Shown: positions 33,790 to 44,204 of the stretch, in pieces
Numbering within the stretch: the first letter of the stretch is position 1
Layout: every line of letters starts with the position of its first letter
Assembly: GCA_020631735.1 (NCBI GenBank)
Contig: CM036191.1
Span: 44,678,562 to 44,742,561 of the forward strand
From: Saccharum officinarum
Lineage: Eukaryota > Streptophyta > Magnoliopsida > Poales > Poaceae
Reading direction: 5' to 3'
DNA length: 64,000 nt
The notes under the pieces: model-generated
What the model was told of the DNA's origin: nothing
Seen by the model: only the letters and a program-made list of their open reading frames with translations
The model's database searches: none
Translations under genes and position numbers: made by a program

Positions 33790-34804
33790 CCTTGTCTTGT
33801 TTTGTCACGACGGTTGCGTGACCCAGCCAAGAGAGTGGTCAATAGGGCCCTCGCCTGTGGAACGGACAGAAGGCGGAGCATCTCAGTACTAGCTAAAAAC
33901 TATACCCTGGCTATGTATTGTCGTTCTCGGCGCTGTACCGGGGCAGTTGTGTAGTCCCTCGGTGTCCATATGATATTCATGTTGGGTAATATGTTTGATA
34001 AGGTTTGTAAAATATATTAGAAATTTTTAAGATTTTTTTTAATAATAATAGATTCATCGATTTATCTGATGATACTAATTATTTACTATATATTTTATTA
34101 AACTTAAAAGTGTTTAACTTCTCTACGCTTTGTTTAAGAGGAAGGGAGTACATTACTGCACCTCACTGCATGCCCAGCTGACATGAACCCATGTACATTA
34201 CAGCACGTCACTGCTTTTCCCAGCGGACAACCACCCATCTTACTGTATGATGAATAATGGCTTTTGGCAACATTCAAACCAGTGTCTGTGTGTTGGGGAT
34301 CATTGACGTGCTAATGGGTACCGGCCACTACGGCAGGAGCTGCTCAAGTCTTTGATGTTGGGTCCGGTAGTGGCATCCGTCTCCCTGGCCTCATTGATGC
34401 CAGCCGGTAGCATTGATCACTAGAACCTATCTATATCCCAAGAAAAATTGTATTTTTATTAATCAAATCTATAAAAAAATATTGATAATTATGGTACCCA
34501 ATAAATACCAATTGGGAAATTATGTTCATATATTTTATGTTAAATATAGTTATTAGGGGTATAAATATTGATTAAGATTAAATAGTTTGATTTTGACCAT
34601 TCCTACCGTTGCTTTCTTCCTACAACGGAGGCCGTATCGTATCGTGGATTATTTACTGTTGGCTGGTTTGGTGTGAGAGAAAAACACTGTTCCCGGCGGA
34701 AAATTTACGATCGTTTACGAGCAAGCGAACAGGCTCATTGTAGTGTCACATCACCATGAACCCAACGTACATCCACGCTAAAGTCGCTTGCACACATGGA
34801 GGCA

Positions 34805-36243
34805 CGAGACACCAATCGTTGAATTGTGTTGCAGGAAGTCGCGTACGCTTGCACAAATGAATGGCGACCGAGCCACCCTGCATCGAGTCGATGGCGACCG
34901 CGCCGCGTAGGGGACCGAGCTTGCGCACGACGCGCAGGGGAGAAGAAAGGCAGGGAAAGGGAAGAGAAAGAGGATGACGCATGGGGTCCATTTGTCAGGA
35001 TTTCTTTAGCCTTGCAAAGTTTGTATTTAAAACTAGACTTATACGTGTAGAAACATACAAGATGACGAACTAATAAAAGTTAGAAAAAATGTAAACTGAA
35101 CGCATAAATTAGTTAGGAGGGGGTGAACCGTGACTGACTCCGTGAGCCGAGCGGTCGTCGGCCTAGGAAGAGAGGATGGATGGCCCGCAGCTAGCACTGC
35201 TGCGAAATACACGATTGGTTGTCACTTCACCACCCATACAATATAGTACAGCTCCTGTCGTCGTTTGTCATCTATCACATGTACAGAGTACTAGTAAGAT
35301 GAATGGGCGTTCATGACTTTAATTATCATCCCAATAACAATGTTAATCATATAGTACTCACTCTCTCTCCTCTAACATAAATGCATACCGACCTCCTCCT
35401 TGGGAATCCTAAAATAAACACATATCAGAACAACGTCAGTACACAGTACTAGTTATCAACTCACACGGTGGAGACGTCTTGCCTACCATCCTACTCTACA
35501 TTCTTACGACAGCGTCCATATGCGCCATTACCACGTGTCCTTCCACTGCCCTCTGCAGCTGCTGCTGTTCTCTTTCTGCATCTACTCCATGTAGCTAGCG
35601 AAGAGACCGAGGCTGTGTTTAGTTCCTAAAAGGTGCTACAGTAGTCATCACATCGAATCTTGCGATATGTGTATGGAGCATTAAATGTAGACGAAAAAAA
35701 AAACTAATTGCACAGTTTGGTTGGAAATCGCGAGACGAACGTTTTGAGCCTAATTAGTCTATGATTAAACACTAATTGCCAAATAAAAACGAAAGTGCTA
35801 CAGTAGCCAAATTCCCAAATTTCGTGAGCTAAACAAGCCCTGACGAGTGTTGACAAGCAAGCAGGGAGCATGATCCGGCGTTGCATGCCTACTGGACCTG
35901 TCTTTTTTATTGTCGCATTAATCTCGTCTAATCAACTATTACCTTACGTTGTTGATCTGATGATGACCTTATATATGCTACCACCATTTACCACTTTACA
36001 TACCCTGCGTATATACAACATGCACGATGGAGAGCTAGAACCTGAAATAATAGCTTATTAGTATATATATATAATATCTTCTACTCCCTCTGTCGCGATA
36101 TTAAGATGTGCATGTATTTTAAAATACAAATTTTGTTATCAGTGCCCAACAATTATTGTAATCATATAAGAACTTTATACTAAGTAAGTGGTTACATTGG
36201 CTTTGTCTATATTTAGAAATTATTTTGTAAACTGGTATACATG
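34805..36243. repeat. Tandem unit 1 (copy B)
   Basis: Nearly identical to 13050-14490; contains the MITE at 35611-35840. Confidence 0.8.
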
Positions 36244-36432
36244 GGCCGGTTCAAACCCAATCAACTTGTAGATCCCGCACAGTTAAAATCGATCTGGACT
36301 TTTCCATGTCTAGGATGGTTTGGCCCGAGCCATCACCAAGCCCAATTAGGCCTACAAACTTTATTGTTATTAGCATTTTTTGAAGATTTTTATCACAATT
36401 TATGACACCTATTCTAACATAATTTGATAAGA

Positions 36433-37920
36433 TTTCTTGAGCCCTGCAAAGTTTTAATTTAAAACTCGACTTATATACGTGTAGAAACCTAAAAGATGAG
36501 CAAGTCAAAGGTATAAAAATAGTAAATTGAACAAAAAATTAGTTAGGAGGGAGACCCAAGACTGACTCTGTGAGCCTGGCGGTCGTCGGCATAGGGAGAT
36601 GCGATGAATGGCCAGCAGCCAGCTCTGCTACGAAATACATGATTGGTTGTGACTTCACCGCCCATACCATAGTAGTACAGCTCCTGTCGTCGTCTGTCAT
36701 CATGTACGGAGTACTAGTGAGATGGATGGGCATTCATGACATTAATTATCATACAAGTAGCAATGTTAATCATAGAAGAAAATTCAAGGCCAGTTCCTAC
36801 ACTTAGCGTGGGGTGTCATCTAGGTTCGTGTATTATCAAAAAGCTATTTTTGGGTCCCTAAACTTTATTCCGGGTCTCACCTACGTCCAAACAGATCTTA
36901 GCCCACTACTTATGCTGACGTGGCATGCATTGAAGTGGACCCAATAGGTGGGGCCCACTTGTCAGGTCTTTCTCTCCTCTCTATTTCTTCTCCGCTCATC
37001 GGCGCCACCTCGCTGATGGAGTCGGACTAGCCCTCATCATCTAAGTAGCATTCCTGTTCTCTAAAATAAACGCATTTCTACCTCCTCCTTGAGGATCCGA
37101 AAATAAACACATATCTACCTCCTCCTTGAGTCATTTTTTTTTAATTTTGACAGAACAACGTCGGTACACAGTACTAATCAGCTATCATGGCAGTAGGAAT
37201 GGCATCGTACATTCTTACGACAGCCTCCATGTGCGCCATTGCTGGGGTGTTTGGAACCTGGGACTAAAGTTTAGTAGATGTCTCATCGGCTATTTAGATA
37301 CTAATTTGAAAGACTAAACATGAGTCTAATTAGGCTTAATAGATTTGTCTCGTAAATTAGTCTCAATCTGTGCAATTAGCTTTGTAATTAGTCTACGTTT
37401 AATACTCCAAATTAGTGTCCAAACATCCGATGTGACATGGACTAAATTTTAGTACGGGGAACTTCCACTGCCCTCTGCGGTTGCTGCTGTGTTCTCTGTC
37501 TGCATCTACTCCATGTAGCTAGCAAAGAGACCGACGAGCGTTGACACGCAGGGAGCATGATCCGGCGTTGCCTACAGGGACCTGTGTCTTTTTTTTCCAG
37601 TAATCTCGTCTAACTGCTACGTTACGTTATTGATCTGATGATGACCTTATATATGGTACCACCATTTACCACTTTACGTACCCTGCATACAACATGCACG
37701 ATGGAGAGCTAGAACCTGAAATAATAGCTTTTATAGTATAGATATATGTATCTTCTACTCCCTCTGTCACGATCTTAAGACGTGCATGTATTTTAAAATA
37801 CATTTTTTGTTATCGATGCCCAACAATTATTGTAATCATATATGAACTTTATACTACAATAAGGGGTTACAGTGGCTTTGTAAATATTTATTAGAAAATG
37901 CACAATCAACTCGTAGTCCC
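36433..37920. repeat. Tandem unit 2 (copy B)
   Basis: Equivalent of 14680-16170; contains the MITE-like insert at 37243-37459. Up to about 36793 it is near-identical to copy A; beyond that, about 2% different. Confidence 0.8.
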
Positions 37921-38125
37921 GCAGAATTAAATTCGATCTGGAGCAACACACAATCGTTGAATTGTGTTGCAGGAAGACGCGTACGCTAGTACTGTACTGT
38001 ATTATGTTCGCCATTCATGTAGAGCAACACACAACACCTAAGTTTCTTGCAGATATAAAATATACCTTCTTATTAGCATTTTATGAAGACTTTCTAGCAC
38101 AATTTGTGACACCACCTATTCTCAC

Positions 38126-38448
38126 CGCTACCGGAGCCGGCTTCTTTGCCGAGTGCCTCAGGCACTCGGCAAAGGCCGATATACACTCGGCAAAGCCTTT
38201 GCCGAGTGTTACACTTGGCAAAGGGCGCTCGGTAAACAGTTTATCGGCAAAGATCTCTTTGCCGAGTGCACTTTATCGGGCACTCGGCAAAGGATTTGCC
38301 GAGTGCCAATCCGACACTCGGCAAAGAAAAGTGGCCGTGACGGCGAGCGCCACCGTGACACTCGGCAAACAGCCTATTTGCCGAGTGCCCAATAAAAAGC
38401 ACTCGGCAAAGTCTGGGACACTCAGCAAAGAAGCCATCTCCGGTAGTG
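38126..38448. mobile_element. Mini-CACTA, non-autonomous, 323 bp
   Basis: Termini CGCTACCGGAGCCGGCTTC and, reversed, CACTACCGGAGATGGCTTC are inverted repeats; the left CACTA start has mutated to CGCTA. A 3-bp duplication CAC flanks it (38123-38125 and 38449-38451). The interior is filled with TTTGCCGAGTG repeats in both directions and has no transposase. Copy A lacks it. Confidence 0.88.
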
Positions 38449-38693
38449 CACGTAACACAATTTGCTAAGATTTGTTTAGCCCTGCGAAGTTTTAATTTAA
38501 AACTCGACTTGTATGAGTAGAAACCTAAAAGATGACCAACTAAAAGGTATAAAAATAGTAAAATGAACGAAAAATTAGTTAGGAGGGAGACCCGTGACCG
38601 ACTCCGTGAGCCGATCGGTCGTCGGTCTAGGGAGATGCGATGGATGGCCAGCAGCCAGCACTCCTACGATATGCATGATTGGTTGTCACTTCA

Positions 38694-38793
<100 letters not shown>

Positions 38794-39139
38794 CCCATAC
38801 CATATATAATAGTAGTAGTACAGCTCCTGTCGTCTGTCATCATGTGCGGAGTACTAGTAAGACGGATGGGTGTTCATGACATTAATTATCATACCAGTAG
38901 CAATGTTAATCATTGAGGAAAATTCATGGTCGGTTCCTAAACTTAACGTGGGGTGTCATCTAGGTCCATGTACTGTCAAAGAGCTATTTTTGGGTCAATA
39001 AACATGGTTCCGGATCTCACCTAGGTCCAAACGGATCTTAGCCCACTACTTATGCTGACGTGGCGTGCATTACCCAATAGGTGGTGGGGACCACTTGTCA
39101 GTCGTTTCTCTTCTCTCTGTTTCTTCTCCGCTCGCCTAT

Positions 39140-40349
39140 CTCCTAGAGGGGGTTCTCCCACCGGAAAGGACTGAAGCACGATGAATCGCTCGACGCGCCA
39201 AGATATTCGTCGCCATTGGCGACGAACTTTACAAATGGAGTCGGTCCCGAGTACTCATGAAGTGCATCCCGACTGACCCGGGGAAACAGCTCCTCCTCGA
39301 GGTCCATGCTTGAATTTGCGGACATCACGTGGCCCCGAGGTTGCTGGTCGGGAAAGCCTTTCGCCAAGGTTTCTACTGGGCCACTACGTTGCAAGATGCA
39401 GAGGAGGTGGTCCACAGGTGAGAAGAATGCCAGTTCTACGCTTGGCAAACTCACATGCCAGCGCAGGAGCTTTAGACCATCTCCATCACCTGGCCATTCG
39501 CGGTCTGGGGCCTCGACATGGTCGGACCCCTCAAAAAGGCCCCGGGTGGCTTCACTCACCTACTCGTGGCGGTGGACAAGTTCACCAAGTGGATAGAGGC
39601 GAAGCCCATCACCAATATCTGCTCGGAAGAAGCGGTCAAGTTCTTCCTCGACATCATCTATCGGTTTGGTGTCCCTAACTGTATCATCACCAACCACGGA
39701 ACAAACTTCACCAGGAAGAAGTTCCTAGACTTTTGTGATGGATACGACATCAGGATCGATTGGGCCTCAGTTGGACACGCGCGTACTAATGGTCAGGTCG
39801 AGCTGGCCAATGGCATGGTCCTCCAAGGACTCAAGCCCCGCATCTTCGATCGACTTAAAAAGTATGCCGAGTGATGGGTTGCAGAGGTCCTAGTGATCCT
39901 CTGGAGCCTAAGAATGACCCCAAACCGATCCACGGGATTCACCCCTTTCTTCCTAGCATACAGAGCCAAAGCAGTGTTGCCATCCGACCTCGATCACGGA
40001 ACCCCAAGAGTAAAGGCCTTCGACCGAGACCGAGCCACGGAGGCTTAGCAGGACACGGTCGACTTGCTCGAGGAGGCTCGTGAGACGACCATTATCCACT
40101 CCGCTCATTTCCAGCAAACTCTCTACAAGTACCATGAAAGAAAAATTAGGGGGAGAATCCTCGAGGTCTGTGATCTCGTACTCATGGGGCCCAATCAACC
40201 AAGGACAAACATAAGCTCTGTCCACCATGGGAAGGACGGTATGCGGTGGCCGAGGTGATCCGACCGGGCACCTTCCGGCTAAAGGACGACAACGGCAACG
40301 TTATCACCAACACATGGAACATCGAACAGTTACGTCGTTTCTTTCCCTA
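39140..40349 (+). pseudogene. Tat-type integrase C-terminal part, decayed
   Basis: The best stretch (about 39493-39874) reads WPFAVWGLDMVGP, HLLVAVDKFTKWIEAKP, YRFGVPNCIITNHGTNF and GQVELANGMVLQGLK, a grass Tat integrase core. The second catalytic acid, normally Asp in IITDNGT, is Asn. A stop follows at 39872, then frames alternate: WSLRMTPN / TGFTPFFLAYRA near 39900-39965, HSAHFQQTLYKYHER at 40100-40140, and a last frame WNIEQLRRFFP ending in TAA at 40347-40349. At least three shifts or stops make it non-functional. Confidence 0.8.
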
Positions 40350-42560
40350 AAGCTCGGTCTTACCGCTTATTTCCATTCAACGTTTGCTCCTACAGCACCC
40401 TAGCCCGAGCATTCTCGACTTGGGTCGCTCGGGGGCTCCACGGGGGTATGGTACCACCCTCCTTTTTTACTATCATTTAGTAATACTTTTTGCCCAAACG
40501 AAAGGGCGTCGCAAAAATGAAAGGCAATTCTATTTCTTTGATTACCCTCTGAAACTTGCGCTTTAACCTCCTGACCGATCACACCTGCCACAACCTATAG
40601 TTATGAGCAGCTGAGCCTCGCAGGCCACACCCGGGTTCTTAAGGTTGTAGCCTACGGGTCAACGGGCAGGTGCGAAAAAGAAAGGACAAAAAACAAAGCT
40701 ACGCAAGGGTAAAAACAAGGGCGGACAGGACAAGCTTCCCCTCACGAGTGATTTCATCACAAAAGAAACTTAAAATATTCACGAATGTAAAGCTGCTGAC
40801 ACGGGGGCTCCCACACGAACTCATCTTTTACATAAACTGACTATTTCTATTCCAATTCCATTATGGCCCCGCGGCTGCGTCGGCTGACGATGCGATTGAC
40901 AAGGATGAAGGCAGCTCGGCTACGGTCAGAATGACGTTTGGCTCGGTTGGGGGCGGGACGACGCTCGCCTCCGACCCGACCTCCGCTGCCTCTGTAGGCT
41001 GGACGACGTCTTCCCGACACACATATGCAGTCATGGTCGAACGGTGAGCCTTGATCAACCACTGCATGGTGACTTGCTCTGTCTCACCCGACCCCTTGGG
41101 TTCGTGCTCCGTCTCGCCCAACCCCTTGGGTTTGTGGCCCTAGCTGACGGGACACGGCCTACCCGACGAAACATCGTCTGGCTAACGAAATGTGGCCTAG
41201 GTGGGGCCCACCACTACCATAACCCGGGCATGGGAAACAAGGCGCAACCACACGCAAATGACCCTCCGCCTTCCCAGGCAGGGTTTGGAGGGGCCCACCG
41301 ACGGAATCTCCATCGAGGAGAGGCCAACGGATCACCCAAGTCGATTGGACGGCTTGGGCGGCTGCCAAGAGACAGGTAAGGAGCAGTGGAATGCCCCATG
41401 CGGGTTATGCCGACCCCGTCATGAACAACAGACCCAGATTCTACTCGATCATATCCGATAGGAGCACCCCAGACCCGTCACTCCAGCCATCGAGGTAACT
41501 TTACCAACCCTCGTTTTACTTTTCTAGTACATGATCATTCATTCATCCATTCTCATGCATGCATTCATACATTCATCCCATACATCCAAGCATTGCATAT
41601 GCAATTCTTGCATCAAAATGCTTCACGTAGCGTCACGAAGCGGTAGTCGCCTCATTCGATATGAGCGGTGACCGACCGGGGTTCGAAGGCCGATCCACAA
41701 AGGGCTTGAGGCTGCCTCGCGTTAAACAAAGCCAGGGTAGAAAACACAGATGAGCCCCAGTGGCCTTTGCCCGATCCGCTCAGCAGCGGACAGGGTCATC
41801 TCGTCCTTCTCGTTCGATCCTGACCTCAAGCCATGCCCACAGAATCTCCACTGAGGGGAGGCCAGCGGGCCACCTGAGTCGGTCTCCAAAACAGCTAGGG
41901 CATCTACCTAGAGGCTGGTTACGGAGTAGTGGAATGCCACATGAGGGCTATGCCGACCCCATCATGAACGACGGACCCGGATTCCACTCGAATATGCCCG
42001 TTATCGAGCTCACCGAGCGCGTCACTTGAGCCATCGAGTCAAGCGACGTTAGCTCAGCCCCTCCGGTTGTGGAAACAGTGGATGAGGTGATGAACAAAAC
42101 TCGATGGACCCCTACCGAGCCCAACGGGGCTCGGGGGCTCGGGGGCTCGGGCCAACCGACCCTGACTTGGGAGTCTAGCCGACAGCACAAGCTACGGACA
42201 GAACAGACATGGGCGAACACCCTAACCGGAAGATACACAAGAGTGCGCAGCCCCAAAAAAGAGTACCAAGGTGCTCAGCCTCCGACCGACTCCCTAGTCG
42301 GCCACAGGGTCAGGGGCTACACCCACCAGGTGCGCTCGTGCATACTCGGTGGAAAACAGATTACTAGCGAGTCTCCTTCTCCAGCTACGCCTACCTCCAT
42401 GGGTGCGAGGTTCAATATGACTTCACCCCAAAGGGGCTCCCCAATGGACCTATTTTCCTACAAAACTCGGCCCAGCAGGCGGTGCAACTATAGCACATGT
42501 CTGGGCCGGCCTAGATACACAATAATAGGCTAAGACCACGATCTGGTCCCCAACTGGCAC
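40350..42560 (+). other. Non-coding 3' region of the Tat remnant
   Basis: GC-rich text with many short overlapping ORFs but no recognisable product. It contains a diverged direct repeat of about 200 bp (41299-41495 and 41838-42038). Confidence 0.55.
41299..42038 (+). repeat. Diverged direct repeat pair, ~200 bp each
   Basis: 41299-41495 and 41838-42038 share GGAATCTCCA-like start, GAGAGGCCA, GGAGCAGTGGAATGCC-like, TATGCCGACCCC, ATCATGAAC and GCCATCGAG in order. Confidence 0.6.
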
Positions 42561-42759
42561 CTCCGACCTCTAGGTCGCAGGCTTCGCCTCACCCTACCTC
42601 TGGGTCGTGGGCTCCGCCTTGCCCGACGTCTAGGTCACGGGCTTCGCCTCGCCCGACCTCTGGGTCGACCTCTAGGTCGCGGGCTCCGCCTCGCCCGACC
42701 TCTGGGTCGCGGGCTCCATCTCGCCCGACCTCTGGGTCGCGGGCTCCGCCTCGCCCGAC
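42561..42759 (+). repeat. 30-bp minisatellite, about 6-7 units
   Basis: The unit is close to GGGTCGCGGGCTCCGCCTCG followed by CCCGACCTCT. Units differ by a few bases and one is truncated. As the period is a multiple of three, long ORFs run through it on the minus strand. Confidence 0.85.
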
Positions 42760-43627
42760 GCTCTTTCTCCGACCAAGGATACGCCGGACCTCTGCTCGCC
42801 GCTCTTTCCCAACCGACACGGTTGGGGCCGATTGGGAAACGACTGACCGGGGATGTCCGCTCGGTATGGGCCCGGGGAGCAGGGGGAGCAGATAAGGTAA
42901 GGCGCTCAAGTCAACCGCAATACTGAGGACCGTACCCTGCCATACCCTGCGCACCTGCTGGATAGTGCCACGACGTCATGACAGACGGACGCTATACAAC
43001 CATCCAGACGCATCAGACCACAAACAGTATTGTGTGCGCCGATGTTTGCCATACCAGGCGAACACGGTAGAGCCTGCCAGATGCATCTGGGCATAAACAG
43101 TATTGTGGGCGCTAGCAGCCATCCCGTACCAGATGGCGTGAACAACAAAACTGGGCAACACATGTATACACTTTCTCTCTTTCTCCCTAACTTGTATGGC
43201 CATCCCTTTCAACTATAAAAGGGGATGTGCTCTCTCCTAAATACTCTCTCGCTCGAACGCTGGCTGGCTCTCCTCTCTTAGATACGCTATGGAGGACTTG
43301 AATAGCTCAACAGCTCTAGAACTCGACAGCTACACAGAGCATACGCTCCAATACTTAGCGCATGTTAGAGCACCCGTCACTCTCGGCCGCTTGGTTCAGA
43401 GTCCTACCGGACCTCTAACACCCTCTTCTCATTCCTACTCGTTTGTAACCCCACAGCAAACTTCGAGCACCTGGGCGTAGGAAAAAGTCACCGACCGACT
43501 TCAACGGACGTAGGACCCGTTGCCTGAACTAGTATAAATCCTGTATTATTAAGTGGTAGGCCACATCCGATCACAACGCACGGCAAAAGTAAAAATATTT
43601 ACTTGTCGGCCACATTTTGCACTGACA

Positions 43628-44204
43628 CTATGCTTGCGGTCATTTATTTAAACAGAGATCAAACTGAAACCCGGTGTATTTGATGTATACGATTTGTATG
43701 TAACAACTATGGAGCCACAGCTGTGTCTTGCGGCTGCTGCAGCCAGCCAAAATAGCGCAGCTGAGCGGACATGCAGAGAACAGAAACAGAGTTGAGTTTG
43801 TACCTAGAAAACAGAGTTCACCCAACGTATGAATTTAGCTCACCCTGCATGCGAGCCAGGCAACGCACGAATACATTATGTACTATTCCATCTGAAATAC
43901 ACGATGAAAAACAGAAAACACTGGGCAACTGTGTAACACACAAACAGAGCCTTTGTCATCAAAAGTGGGCTTTTAAGCTTTTTGCATTTCAGTGTGTCGC
44001 TTACTCAGACTCACCGTGGCTGCCGGTAATTGGCCAGCGACGAAACCTTGGGATGGAATGTAGGAGTAGTAATCAAGAAAGAATGCTGTGTTGGTCGAGG
44101 TACGTCACTGTCCTACAGTGATACGAGTCTCCTGCTGATCAAAGCCCTCCCTCGTAGCGGGGCCCTCGGATCTGAGCTTTGATCCCGGGATCAAGTTTGC
44201 ATCT
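43628..44204. other. Unassigned stretch
   Basis: Between the Tat LTR end and the CCHC gene. I see no coding region, known repeat or clear promoter; it may hold the 5' region of the following broken gene. Confidence 0.4.

Larger units (their letters stand above)
39137..43627 (+). mobile_element. Tat-clade gypsy remnant: integrase end, long 3' region, LTR end
   Basis: Degenerate pol C-terminus to 40349, then about 3.3 kb without coding capacity, ending with a TATA-like TATAAAA at 43214 and an LTR end near 43627 (CACTGACA). The long non-coding region after pol is usual for Tat elements. The LTR start was not located. Everything upstream of integrase is missing. Confidence 0.7.

Noticed and set aside
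42561..42954. 121-codon minus-strand repeat protein over the minisatellite
   Set aside because: A 30-bp period automatically keeps a frame open; there is no start context or conserved domain.
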